64,000 bases of DNA from Caenorhabditis remanei (GCF_010183535.1 NC_071330.1:620001-684000), one strand, 5' to 3'. Shown: positions 43,905 through 56,395, counted from the first letter of the stretch. Translations and numbers: made by a program. The notes: generated by a model not told the origin, from the sequence alone.

Positions 43905-45252
43905 CTGAAATTTATAAATATGAGATCCTAAAAAAAAAAATATGAGATCCTAAAAAAAAAAATGCATACATGTCTTCGCGAAAAAAATTTCAAAAATTCG
44001 AAAAAAAATTTGAAATTTGAACGTTGGCGACAATTTTCCGGGCCTTGACAAGTATGTAAAAGTAAAGGCTAATCGGGTGTGGAAAATAGAAAAACTGATT
44101 GAGAGAAGGGAATTTTTTTTGTAAGAGTTGACTCCTGCATGAAAAGAAAGACGAGCTCAAACTATTATTTGAATCCTGGCTTAAGAATAACTTTGAAAAC
44201 AAAGAAATCGAAGAAATCAAGGTTCACGAATCAAGAAATAAATCAAAGAGCTTTGTTGTCTCTGTGTCTCACGTTGAACTAGGAAAAACCAGACTTGCAA
44301 ATTTCCGGGCCGGGCCGAGAAAGCTCCGGCCCGACCCGGCCCGGTCGGCCCGGATTTGAATTTTTGAACTTTTTTCACTACAATTTTTTTCCAAACATTT
44401 CATTTTCTGAAAAAATTTCCAAATTTTTCCTCAAGTGTATTTCTCAAAAACCTTCGAAACCTACAAAAAATCGTTTTTTAAATATTTTTAAATATTTTTT
44501 GGAAAAAAATATTTTCATAAGGGGGGACCCTTATGTGATTTTTGAAAAAATCAAAAAATCTCAAAAAAGTTCTACTGTTTTTTTTGATGTTTTCAGTTGG
44601 TCCTAACTGGAATATTTCGCGGGGAATACGAAAACTATTTGAAATTTTATGGCTTCTAGGCGGATTTTTTGAGAAAAGTGAAAAAACACTAAAACACTCC
44701 TAACATGTACCAAAAGTTTCACAATGTTATCTGGGAAATTTGAATTTTTGTGAACTTTTGAGTGAAAAGGCACAACACAAACATTTTCACTCTTACAGAT
44801 AGTGCTTCTTAAGAAATATTTTTCAAAAAAAAATCGGGAAATTTTCGAAAAAAAATTTTGAATTTTTTTCAGTACTGAACTTCCGGGCCGACCAGGCCGG
44901 AGAAATTTTTATTTCGGCCCGGCCCGGCCCGTTGCAAGTCTGGGAAAAACAGAAAGAGAGAGAGAGAGGTGGCCTTCAAAAGAGTCACTGGTGAAGAGAC
45001 TTAGAGTGGACGAGATATTTTCTGTTGTTAGAGTAAGAAGGACGGGGGAAATGTATCAAAGATATATATGTGCGGTTTCACTATGATCCTATTTTGGACA
45101 AATGTTTTAGTCTTCTAGAATGATTGAAACCATCTTTACAAAATGAAGATAAAACGAATTTTGATGATCGCTATCCCTTTCCACAAGATAGGTTATGCGA
45201 CGTGTTCAACACTTATGGATACGAGACAAAAATAAGGAGTCAAGAGGTACAT
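43905..45252. other. Spacer upstream of the toxin-like gene
   Basis: It should contain the missing first exon of the minus-strand gene, but none is convincing. Features seen: a duplicated ATATGAGATCCTAAAAAAAA at 43917-43955; GGCCCGGCCCGG-rich ends at 44285-44350 and 44880-44945 that bracket about 590 bp of AT-rich DNA, probably one large foldback; and a segment near 45025-45090 (GTAAGAAGGACGGGGGAAAT) repeated at about 46205-46260. Confidence 0.55.
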
Positions 45253-45760
45253 ACAGTACCGTCCAAAATGATCATACTTGTCAACGGGCCGGCGCGTAAC
45301 TCGCGTCAAAATGAATATTATGAGCTGAAAAATATACCAAAATGTAGATCTCAACGAGTTCTATCTCTGTGACCCACTACGGGCCGGATGGCTATTTGTT
45401 ATTGTGCCACGGGCCGGGCTAGAATAGCTTTTTTGGCCATTTTCGCGTTTTTTGGCACTTTTTCCCGGCCCGCGGCACATTAACGAATAGCCATCCGGCC
45501 CGTAGTAGGTCACGGACATAGAACTCTTCGAGATCTACATTTTGGTATATTTTTCAGTTCATAATATTCGATTTGACGCGAGTTACGAGCCGGCCCGTGT
45601 CAGCCCGTTTCGGCCCGTTGACAAGTATGTCAAGGACAGCCTTTTTCAGTTGAAAAAGTCAAACTTTGAGTGTGTGTCATCATAGTAAAACAATTTTCCC
45701 CACGAAGTATTTTTTATGGATGATACTGATCACAAATAGATCTCGTTGTTGAAATCTTTG
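45253..45760. mobile_element. F1 element interrupted by an F9 foldback
   Basis: F1 starts at TACAGTACCGTCCAAAATG (45253). It is broken at 45273 by a palindrome running from CATACTTGTCAACGGGCC to GGCCCGTTGACAAGTATG (45273-45629) and continues with TTTTTCAGTTGAAAAAGTC and CAAACTTTGAGTGTGTGTC. F9 arms are about 170 bp and contain TATACCAAAATGTAGATCTC and its complement. Confidence 0.8.
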
Positions 45761-46262
45761 GGTTGCGTAGCAAAAAAACCAATTCTCAACAAATATGGAA
45801 AATTAAAATTACGGTTTTGTTCTCAAAACTAATAGTAATAATTTTCAATCAGGTTTTGGTCATTATGCAGGAAAAATCAAGAATAGCAAAAGGTTTTGTT
45901 CTGATTCAATGAGCAGTCCTCAAAAAAGTGTAGAAAAGAATGACAACCTTCGGAGACGAATACACTCTCCAATGCAACGTTGCCTAATGAGACTGTGCGA
46001 GAGCAGATGCGCATTCTTACATCATCTACCTGTTTGCTTCCCTGCACTCTCTCTTTTCGTCACGGTCTTTCTCTGACTGCTGCTCGTCTGCCAACGGCTA
46101 TAAGGTCAGATGGTCCATTATTTGGATTAGATAGGAGGCGGAGATAGGGAAAGGAAAAAAAAAGAAAAAAGAGACATAGAAGACATGATACATTTTTTCG
46201 TTAGCGTAAGAAGGACGGGGGAAATGTACCAAAGATATGTTTCAGTGTGCGGTTTCACTAAA

Positions 46263-46979
46263 AATTGAAAATTCTATCAAAAAATGTGTCTAGGCATGAC
46301 CTAGAAACCCACATATCTGCAAAAACTAGTCCCCTCCCCATCTAACACCATCACAATTGTTTCAGACCACAATCCCTACTGGAAGGAATGAATCGTTTCC
46401 TGAAAATGCTCGACATCACATTCCGTCGTGATCAGGAGACATATCGTCCACGTATCAACAAATTCGAGTCGGTGAAGGATGTGGAGCAGAAGAAGAGTGG
46501 ACAATTCTTCTTCCTCGATGATAATTAAACTATTTATATTCCCTTCTCATTTTCAGTCCAATTTCCCCCATTTTTTTGGTTTTTTTTCTAGAATTTTCGC
46601 TCTCTCTGATGTTGTTTCCCCTTTAAATATATCTGTCTCCTTTTTTTCCTGTTGCTCTCCGTTTATTAATTATATTATTTAATTAATTTCAAATTTCCCC
46701 CTTTCCTATCATGGTTTTTTCGCTAATTTTTCTGTTGGTTCTGTCTTTTTTTGAATTCTTTTTTTCCTAATGGTCTATTGGTGTTATCGTAAATCTATTA
46801 TTGTTCCTATTTATTTATTGTTTACTCGAGGGGTGTGAGGACCACTGAACAGCTGACTAGGAGGAGCCATTGGGTGGTAGGAATTGTACTATTTTTTTTG
46901 TGATTTTTTGCCCCTTTTTTTCTTGTTTTTCCCTTTCTAAAATTGTAATTGTATAATTCATTGAGAAAACTATCAAAAT
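46263..46979 (+). repeat. Direct repeat copy 2 of the abce-1 3' end
   Basis: Matches 41934-42631. Intron part more diverged, exon and 3' UTR closely conserved, including GAACAGCTGACTAGGA and TATTGGTGTTATCGTAAATC. Confidence 0.9.
46366..46528 (+). pseudogene. Duplicate terminal exon of abce-1
   Basis: A 163-bp exon copy preceded by an intact TTGTTTCAG acceptor. It differs from the original exon (42024-42186) at two positions only (CCC to CCA, ACG to ACA), both silent, and keeps frame and stop. No other abce-1 exon accompanies it. It could serve as an alternative last exon reached by long-range splicing, be a recent inert copy, or reflect an assembly artefact from two alleles. Confidence 0.75.
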
Positions 46980-48160
46980 TCAAGTATTAGATCAATTTCA
47001 ATACTTGAACTTTGACAGTTTAATAATCTGAGGTCTGAGTTGGACTTCCCTATCACTCAACTTCTATATCCTCGGTTCCGTGATAACAAGGAGTCGCTAC
47101 TCAGCGAAATATAGGTAATTCCGTTAGATGAACCTCTCCAAAAGTAGATTTCTGTAGATTTTCAGTTTTTCCAGCGTACCGTAACCCGCGCAAGCCTGCA
47201 CATCTTAAATTGTGACTTTGATGAAAAAGCAAAGTTCAAACTAAGATGTGCAGGTTAGCGGTGGTTACGATACGCTGCAGGAGCTGCGAACAACCGCGCC
47301 CCACCGCAAACGAGAGAGTATCGAGGAGAGAGACGCAGAGTTTTTTCTTTTTTTCTCGCGCCGACACCGATTTTCACAGTTTTTGATCTACCTTCGCTAT
47401 TTTTCGTAATAATTTACAAAACAATAGTGAGGGTAGATCAAAATCGGTGAAAATATCTGTCGACGCGAAATATTTTTGCGCCTAAATTCGATTTCATACT
47501 ATAAGCCCCGCCCCCCAAAAATCTTTTCGTTTTTTTTCGGGAGCCATGTTTTGGGGGGCGGAGCCTAATATTTTGATAAGAATTTTTGAAATAGGGCCGC
47601 GAACACCGGGTATCACTTTTTCAGTTTTGACGAAACTTTTTTTAATTGAAAAAAAAAATTTTAAAAAAAAAAAATTAAAATTTTCAAAAAAAAAACGTTC
47701 CACTATTTATTTATTCAAAACTCGATTTGTTCCCCCCTTTAAATCTCTTCTCTTTTTTCGCCTAATTTGACCTTCACGCCCATGTGTCTTCTCTATTCCC
47801 TTCTCCTACCACCACCATCATTTTATTTCCTTATTTTCTCGATTTTTTTGCAATTTCTCAAGTTTTTTCACTCAAATCCGAAATTTCAAAGAGTTATTCT
47901 TTTAGCCAATTCGTTTAGTCTCATTTTGATATCTCATACGAGATAAGAGCGGCCGCGTCGGTTTTGACAGAAAAAGCGTTGAATCAAGATAAAACACTAT
48001 TTTTCCCTTCAAAGGGGTTAATGAGGTACCAGTTGTCTCTCTCTCTCTCTCTCTCTTAGTCATTTCCCCTCCCACCGGATTTTTTGAGGTCATTCACACG
48101 CACACCGTAACGAAATACTGTTTTTAGCAATTGTTCGCTGTTTTTTGAGGTTTTCTGGGT
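46980..48160. other. Spacer with dispersed repeats
   Basis: No gene is supported. A short inverted pair (AGCCTGCACATCTTA at 47190, TAAGATGTGCAGGTT at 47241) is seen. At 47280-47470 is the repeat with CGAGAGACGCAGAGTTTTTTC. A long A/T run is at 47640-47695 and a (TC)10 tract at 48037-48056. Confidence 0.6.
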
Positions 48161-49330
48161 GAAAATGAGGTTTTCAGAATTCAAAAACATGAGAAATGAG
48201 TTTAGCATCCCCGGAAACCCCTAAAATCTTTCAAAATCGCAGTTTTTGACCACTCTTGAAAATTCAGTGGTGGCCGAGTGGTTAAGGTAGACACCACCAA
48301 TCTGACAACCAGGGTTCGGACCCCGCCGTGGTCAATTTTTGACCTTTTACGTTTTTTATTTTTTGTAAGTGTTATCGATCATACCAAATAAGTTTCTGGG
48401 TTGTTTTATGTTTTTTCTTAACAATTTGGTATTTTATGCTTTTTATGATTTAGAAAAAAACTGTTTCTTCTGTGAAAATGAGATTTTTTTGGTTTCAAAA
48501 ACATGAAAAATGAGCTTAGCACCTACGGAAACCCCTAAAAACATTTAATATTCCGGTTTTGAGCATTTTTGAAAATTCAGTGGTGGCCGAGTAGTAAAGG
48601 TAGACACCGTCAATCTGACAACCAGGGTTCGAACCCTGTCTACCCCAAATAGTTGTTTTCTTTTTTGTAAGTGTGATCCATAATGTTGAATCCGTTTTTG
48701 GATAGTTTTTGATGTTTTCGTTCAAAATTTAGAAGTTTGATTTTTTAGGTTTTTGAGAATGTATGTTTTTATGTGAAAATGAGATTTTTTTGGTTTCAAA
48801 AACATGAAAAATGAGCTTAGCACATACGGAAACCTCTAAAAACTTTTTGAATTCTAGTTTTTAGCGTTCTTGGAAAATCAGTGGTGGCCGAGTGATTAAG
48901 GTAGAAATTACCAATCTACCAACCAGGGTTCGAATCCCACCGGCTACGCCAATTATCTATTTTTTGTATTTTTTCTTTTTTTTAAAGTGTTATTCACAAT
49001 GTTGAATCCGTTTTTGAATGGTTTCTTTAAAAACGTTTTCGTTCATAATTTAGAAGTTTGATTTTCCGTGTTTCGGAGAAAGTCTGTTTTTCTATGTGAA
49101 AATGAGGATTTTAGGCTTCCAAAACATGAAAAATGAACTTAGCGCCTCTGGAAACCCATAAAAACTCTTCGAAAAACCTGTTTTGAGCGTTTTTGAAAAT
49201 TCCGTGGTGGCCGAGTAGTAAAGGTAGACACCGTCAATCTGACAACCAGGGTTCGAACCCCGCCGTGGTCGATTTTTGGCCTTTTACGTTTTTATTTTTT
49301 GTATTTATTAACAGTGCTACTGATAGGGTT
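48161..49330 (+). repeat. tRNA-like module array, block 1 (four plus-strand units)
   Basis: Cores at 48267-48325, 48580-48638, 48881-48938 and 49204-49262, spaced about 313, 301 and 323 bp. Each core has GTGGTGGCCGAGTGGTTAAGG (A-box) or a close variant and GGTTCGAACCC (B-box), 32 bp apart as in tRNA. Upstream of each core is a conserved phrase like AAAACATGAAAAATGAGCTT and CATTTTTGAAAATTCAG; downstream is TTTTTTGTAAGTGTTAT. B-box of unit 1 is GGTTCGGACCC. Confidence 0.85.
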
Positions 49331-49844
49331 TCTGGCATTTGTTTTTAAAGTTTTCTCAGGAAATTGAAGATTTTGATTTTTCGGAATTGAAAAATATTCA
49401 AATTTCAACAGTAATACATCCATTTTTGTCAGAATGCTATCCTTTTGTGTTATTTTTATTCCAGATTGACGCAAAAAAAAAACAAGAATATATAATTCAA
49501 TGGGCCATGTGCGTGTATCCCTCCACCCACTCACTGCAAAAATAGAAAAAGGATAGAAAAAAATAGAAAAAAATAGAAAAAAAAAGAAAAGAATAGGCTT
49601 CTTTTATAAACAAGACTCGACGATTCTGTTCATTTTCGATATTATGTCTATTCTTTTTATGTCCCTGTCTATTGAGATCCTCACACTATTTCGCACGTGA
49701 TTTTTAGTTCCTTGTTTAGGTTAGGTGGCATTAAGAAGAGTATCAGGTTCTGGAAGGAAGATTTTTGCAGAAATCGTTAAGAATAGAGCCAGTGGGGGTC
49801 AAGAATAGAGGATTAAAAGAAACAAAAAAAAGTTTGGAGCCCGT

Positions 49845-50515
49845 GGGGGTCGAACCCTGGTTGTTAGATTGGTGGTGTCTACCGTAACCACTCGGCCATC
49901 ACTGAATTCTCGAAAATGCTCGAAAACTGGGATTTTAAAATGTTAGTAGGGGTTCCTCAGCTTGTTTTTCATGTTCTGAAACTCTAAAAACCTCATTTTC
50001 ACATAAAACACATACTTTCTCGAAAACTTGACAATTAAACTTCTAAATTTTGAACGATAACATAAAAACCATCCAAAAACGGATTCCACATTATGGATAA
50101 CACTTACAAAAAAGTGAAAACTCAAAAAAAAACTAATTGGAGTAGGCGGGGTTCGAACCCTGGTTGTCAGATTGGTGGTGTCTACCTTAACCACTCGGCC
50201 ACCACTGAATTTTCAAAAATGCTCAAAACTGGGATTTTGAAATATTAATAGGGGTTCCTCAGCTAGTTTTTCATGTTTTGGAACCCTAAAAACCTCATTT
50301 TCACACCAAATTAACCACATTTTTCTAAATTTCAAAAAGTCTAAAATTTCAAATTATTAATAAAAAACTTGAAAACCACCCAGAAACTTATTTGGTATGA
50401 TGGATAACACTTACAAAAAATAAAAAAACGTAAAATGCAAAAAAAATGACCTCGGTGGGGTTCGAACCCTGGTTGTCAGATTGGTGGTGTCTACCTAAAT
50501 CACTCGGCCACCACT
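49845..50515 (-). repeat. tRNA-like module array, block 2 (three minus-strand units)
   Basis: Cores at 49845-49904, 50147-50206 and 50456-50515, spaced about 302 and 309 bp. They read GGGTTCGAACCCTGG...CTCGGCCACCAC on the plus strand, hence inverted relative to the rest. The upstream phrase AAAAAUGAGC-type block lies to their right, confirming whole-module inversion. Confidence 0.85.
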
Positions 50516-51092
50516 TTTCCTAAAAAATTTCAGAACACAATTTTTAAGGGTTTCCGAGCATTTTGAGTTCATTTTTTACGGTTTTAAGTTCTAAAAACAT
50601 AGTCTTCCCCCTATGCTACATAAATTTTCCGTGACAACTCGCACTACCCCTCCCCGTATATTCCACGCGACGTGCCCGTTTCCATTTGTTTATAATTTGG
50701 TGTGTCCATCCATTCTTTCTCCTTTCTCCTCCTTCTTTTCTCTCTGCTTTGACTCTCATTTCACATTTCCGGGGCCAGTTTCCGTGGAAATCGAGATTGA
50801 AAACGAGAAAAGAGCAGTTTTATTAGTTTCTATGTTGTCAGTCAGGGCGGTCACGTCATTTTACTTTTTGGGAATATTTATGGGTTCTGGGAAGGGAAAA
50901 AATGAACTTAGAACACTCAAAAACCCAGAAAACTCGGGTAAAATGGATTTGTGGTGAATTCTTTCCTAAATATCAATTTTCCACAGCGAATTTTTGATTT
51001 TTCTAACTTTAAATCATTAAAAATAGATTTGGAATCATTCAAAACCTCTAATAACATTCTAAAATCGCGGTTTTGAGCATTTTTGAAAATTG

Positions 51093-52398
51093 AGTGGTGG
51101 CCAGTGGTTAAGGTAGACACCACCAATCTACCAACCAGGGTTCGGCCCCCACCGAGGTCTATTTTTTGCATTTTACGTTTTTTTATTTTTTGTAAGAGTT
51201 ATTTATCATGCCAAACTAGTTTATGAGTAGTTTTCAAGTTTTCAAGTTTTTTATTAATAATTTGAAATTTTAAACTTTTTGAAATTTAGAAAAATGTGGT
51301 TTCCTTGGTGAAAATGAGGTTTTTAAGGTTCCAAAACATGAAAAATGAGCTAATCGTTCTTTGAAACCCCTATTAACATTTTAAAATTCAGTTTTTGAAC
51401 ATTTTTGAAAATTCAGTGGTGGCCGAGTGGATAAGGTAGACACCACCAATCAGACGACCAGGGTTCGAACCCCACCGGCTCCAAACTTTTTTTGTTTTTT
51501 GTTTTTGGGATTCTGAAGACTTTCTTAACGTTCTGAGCTCTCAATCTCCGGTTTTATTCTATTTTGAATTTTTCCCATTTCCCAAAAACAAAAAAAACGC
51601 GGAAGACAACAATATAAGGGGAATAGGTCAGTCTAGTTGACTAAAAGAAAAGAACTTGACAAATATTTGATCTACTGACTTGCAGTTTGTTTTTTCAACG
51701 GAAAGGGCGACTCACACCTTTTCCCTCTTTTCTTTCTTAACTACCGAGTGACCGTTTTGTCATTTTTCTTCTTTTATTTTTTAAAAGGACTGGCTTTTTA
51801 GTAGTTCTGACACTTTTTAATAGATTTAAAACGTGGAACATCGAAATCAGAATGTCTAAAAACCTATAAGTTCGGTGAAAAACTATTTTTTAGTAGATCT
51901 AAGTCAACTTTTGTGATTTTCTTGATGAAAATGAGATTTTCTTTCTTTAAATCTATGAGGAATGAGTTGAGCGCCCTTGAAAACCCCTTAAAACTCTTCG
52001 AAAATCCCGGTTTTGAGCATTTTGGAAAATTCAGTGGTGGCCGAGTGGTTGAGGTAGACACCATCAGTATGACAACCAGGGTTCGAATCCCGCCTAGACC
52101 AATTTTTCTGCATTTTACGTTTTTTATTTTTTGTAAGTGTTATCCATCATACAAAATGAGCTTTTGAGTTGTTTTCAAGTTTTTTCTTAATAATTTGAAA
52201 TTTTAGACTTTTTGAAATTTCGAAAAATGTGGTTTCCTCGGTGAAAATAAGGTTTTTAGGGTTCCAAAACATGAAAAACAAGCTGAGAAACACCTTTTAA
52301 CATTTCAAAATCCCAGTTTTGAACATTTTCGAAAATTGAGTTGTGACCGAGTGGTTAAAGTAGACACCATCAGTATGACAACCAGGGTTCGAACCCCA
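51093..52398 (+). repeat. tRNA-like module array, block 3 (four plus-strand units)
   Basis: Cores at 51093-51151, 51417-51474, 52034-52092 and 52340-52398. Spacing is 324, 617 (about two modules) and 306 bp. The 51093 unit has lost bases in the A-box (GGCCAGTGG); the 52340 unit reads GTGACCGAGTGG. B-boxes are intact in three of four. Confidence 0.85.
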
Positions 52399-52964
52399 GC
52401 TAGGTCAAATTTTGTATTTGTCACGTTTTTTATATTTTTTGATTAATGTGGTAGTTCTGCTGAACATCAATCAAATCAATTTTCTAATTTCCGAGCTGAG
52501 ACATCCGCCCTCTATTGAATCCGTTAAAAATTTTAACAATAGAGCGCAATTGCATTTTTCTCTAGCTAAATTTTTTATTTCAGTTTTGTCGATCACATAG
52601 TTTCATAAAACACCAAAACAGTATGAAAAATAAAGTGAAAGGGATTAACGACGGGAGGTGGAGGGATGGAAAATCGAAAAAAAAATCGGTTCACTTTTTG
52701 TCGTAGTTTTTTTAGCTGACGGCATCCCTCTGGTGTTTCGGCGTCTTTCTCTCTGAAGACGTGATTTTCCGACATTATTTGGGCTCAAAACGTTGAAAAA
52801 TGGAGTTCAGCACCCTTGAAACCTATTTTCACTTGGTCTTATTCTCGAGATATACTTTTTTTTCTTATGATAACAATGTTTTCAAAGCTTCAAACTGTTA
52901 AAATCTGACTCAGCACCCCTGAAAACCCTAAAACACTTGAAAATCCCGATTTTGAAAAAATTCA

Positions 52965-55882
52965 GTGGTGGCCGAGTGGTCAAGGTAGACACCACCAGTC
53001 TAACGACCAGGGTTCGAACCCCGGCTACGCCAATTAGCTTTTTTTGTATTTTTTATTTTTTTGTAAGTGTTATCCATAATGTTGAATCCGTTTTTGGATA
53101 GTTTTCAATGTTTTCGTTCAGAATTTAGAAGTTTTATTTTTTCAGGGTTTAAAGAATGCGTGGTTTTCTATGTGAAAAAGAGGTTTTTAGGGTCCCAAAC
53201 CATGAAAAATGAGCTCAGCACCCTTGAAAACCGCTAAAAACTCTTCGAAACACTGATTTTAAGCATTTTCGAAAAATTCAGTGGTGGCCGAGTGGTTAAG
53301 GTAGACACCATCAATCAGACGACCACGGTTCGAACCCGACTGCCTCCAAACTTTTTTTGTTTTTTGTTTTTGTGGTTCTGAAGGCTTTCTTAACACTCTG
53401 AAAACTTTTCTGCTGAGTTTGATACATTTTCTTGCAAGTCAGAAAGTTATACGTCACCTCGCTCCCCCTTACCTCATTATTCAAACGTCAAACACCTACA
53501 ACTACAACATTCCTCCCTTTTCGTCTCATTTTGTACTTCTCTCCACTAGATCCTCATCAAAATTGTCCTCCTATTCGGAACCTGTCACTTTTCAAATGAG
53601 TCGTCGAGACTAGCCTCGGGAGAGAGGGGGGGGGGGGGGGGCGACTAGCTTATTCCCTTTCTTGAAGAATTAATTGTTTCTTTTTTGGAATATATGAGGA
53701 TCATAGTTTGAAACTAGAATTATTATCCTCTCTGTGTCTCTTTCTCTCTATTTGTGTACACAAATCTTGTGTCTTCAAATTTACGTAGCTTAAGGCCCAC
53801 TACTGCGGAAAATCGACCTTCTTAACAGTTTTAAATAAGAATTTGAACTCCAGGACCCTTCCAAACTCCTAAAACCGTTTTGAATTTTCGAAAAATCATG
53901 TTTTTGACGTTTTTCGAAAAAAAAACAAAAAAGTGGTGGCCGAGTAGATAAGGTAGACACCACCAATCTGACGACCAGGGTTCGAAACCCGGCTAGGGTC
54001 AAATTTTTTTGTTTTGTCATTTACAATCTGTTTTAGTGCAAAACTTCTCAAAATGCATCAAAAAATTGGAAAACAGCAGATTATTTGTAGTCTGTCAACT
54101 ATGCATTGAAGTTCTTGTTTTGAGAGTCTAAAAATAGTAGAAGAGATGTAAAATGTATTAAATAGAGTCTTAAAATGCTTGAATTACACGAAAAATGTTT
54201 AAAAAACTTGAAAACCTGTGACTTTTAGAAATTTCGAAAAAAAAAGTGGTTGCCGAATGGTGTCAGAACTTTATAATATGTTTTCTATGAGAAAATAAGG
54301 TTTTTAGGGTTTCAAAACATGAAAAATGAGTTCAACACCTCTGAAAACCCCTAAAAACTTTAAAAAATTCAGTTTTGAACATTTTCGAAAATTCAGTGGT
54401 GGCCGAGTGGTTAAGGTAGACACCACCAATCTACCAACCAGGGTTCGAACCCCACTGGTGCCAAACGTTTTTTGCTTTTTAAAAATTTGATTTATGTCAC
54501 GTTAAACATTTATAAAACTTTTGAAAATTACAGAAAATTGAAAATTTTGACATCAATTTTGAAAATTTTCCCCCCGTTAAGGATTCGACCGTAAATTACC
54601 GTAATTTAAAAAAATACCAATTTGTTGTTGTTTTTAACAAAACCCTTCCATTTTTCCATTCCTTTCACTCTAGTTTCAAACCGTTTTTCATGTCTTCTGT
54701 TTGTTAGCTACCCCAACTAATTTTCCGTCATTTTCTTTTTTCCCTCTTTTTTCGGAAACCATAATTACGGTAGAGGAGAGAATGGCACGTCTTCTCCAAC
54801 ACCTGTTTTGACCGCTTCAATGATTTTGTAAGGGCTAATTGGTTTTAGTTTAGTCAGGGTTTGTTTAGGCTAATTGTGTTTGAAAATTTTGTTTTGAAAA
54901 TTTTTTTTCGACTTACTTATCTACATGAAACCGTAGTATCCAACTTTTGAAAATGCAAAAAATGAACTCGCCACCCCGAATAACCACGAAGAAGTTTAAG
55001 AAACTTGCAAAAATAAGGTGTTTCGTGGTTTGCAGTGGTGGCCGATTGGTTAAGGTAGACACCACCAATCAGACGACCAGGGTTCGACCCCCACCGGCTC
55101 TAAACCGTTTTTTTTTGTTATTAAGCTCTCAGACATTTTCAAGCGAACGGAGTGCTTCTGCCAGCTCAAAAACTATTGATTTTTGGTAAAAATTGCGGGA
55201 TCAAAAGTTTCTGACACACACCTGGTGGTCAGTTATTATATCACTTATTCAAATTTATGCTTAGTGTCTAGCCCCTCATACCCCACTCATATTTTGTGAT
55301 TTTCTGACTAATTTTCGAATTCTGAAATCATTGACGTCAGGTGTTCCATAGTTCAGTGATGCTTTAAAAATGACTTGAACCCTGTTTGAAACATTTTATG
55401 TGCAAAAGGGAGGTTTTTAGGTTTTTTAAACATGAAAAACGAGCTAAGCGTCCTTAGAAACCCCTATTAAACTTTTAAAATCCAGTTTTTGAGCATTTTT
55501 GAAAATTCAGTGGTGGCCGAGTGATTTAGGTAGACACCACCAATCTGACAACCAGGGTTCGAACCCCGCCTAGACCAATTGTTTTGCATTTTACGTTTTT
55601 TATTTTTTGTAATGGTTATCCTACATACCAAATAAGTTTCTGGGTTGTTTTCAAGTTTTTTATTAATAATTTGAAATTTTAGACTTTTTGAAATTTAGAA
55701 AAATGTGGTTTCCTCGGTGAAAATGAGGTTTTTAGTGTTCCAAAACATGAAAAATGAGCTTAGCATCCTTTGAAACACCTATTAACATTTCAAAATCCAG
55801 GTTTTGAAAATGTTTGAAAATTCAGTGGTGGCCGAGTGGTGAAGGTAGACACCACCAATCTAACAATCAGGGTTCGACCCCC
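52965..55882 (+). repeat. tRNA-like module array, block 4 (seven plus-strand units)
   Basis: Cores at 52965-53022, 53281-53338, 53933-53990, 54396-54454, 55035-55092, 55510-55568 and 55825-55882. A truncated one lies near 54245 (GTGGTTGCCGAATGG without a B-box). Intervening sequence includes partial module flanks and unique DNA, so the array is eroded here. A 16-bp G run is at 53626-53641. Confidence 0.85.
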
Positions 55883-55976
55883 ACCGGCTCCAAACTTTTT
55901 TGTTTTTGTTTTTTAGATTCTGAAGATTTTCTCAACATTCTGAGCTGACCATCACCGGTGTTTTTTCCATTTTGAA

Positions 55977-56395
55977 TATTATCGGAATAAAAAAGTTCCG
56001 ACATTTTTTACCGACGCGCAAGGTTCGCGCCACTGATCTCCGGGAACGCCCACTCATCATAAACATTTCTTCTGCAAGATCAGGGCACAATTTCATTGAT
56101 TTCGCGGGTTAAGTTTTGTTTAAAAATACAACCTTTAAAATAAAATTTGACCTATTTCCTTTAAAATTGCATTTCCACCATGAAGTTTGAAGAAAAAAGA
56201 TCAAATTTTAAAGGAAATAGGTCAAATTTTATTTTAAAGGTTGTATTTTTAAACAAAACTTAACCCGCGAAATCAATGAAATTGTGCCCTGATCTTGCAG
56301 AAGAAATGTTTATGATGAGTGGGCGTTCCCGGAGATCAGTGGCTCGAACCTTGCGCGTCGGTAAAAAATGTCGGAACTTTTTTATTCCGATAATA
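55977..56395. mobile_element. Near-perfect hairpin element (F7), 419 bp
   Basis: Arms of about 190 bp run from TATTATCGGAATAAAAAAG to its exact complement. Apart from a mismatch in GGTTCG(C/A)GCC no differences were seen, around a centre of about 35-40 bp. The perfection suggests recent origin or conversion between arms. Confidence 0.9.

Noticed and set aside
48161..55882. CRISPR array
   Set aside because: Repeats are about 300 bp apart, imperfect and in eukaryotic DNA.
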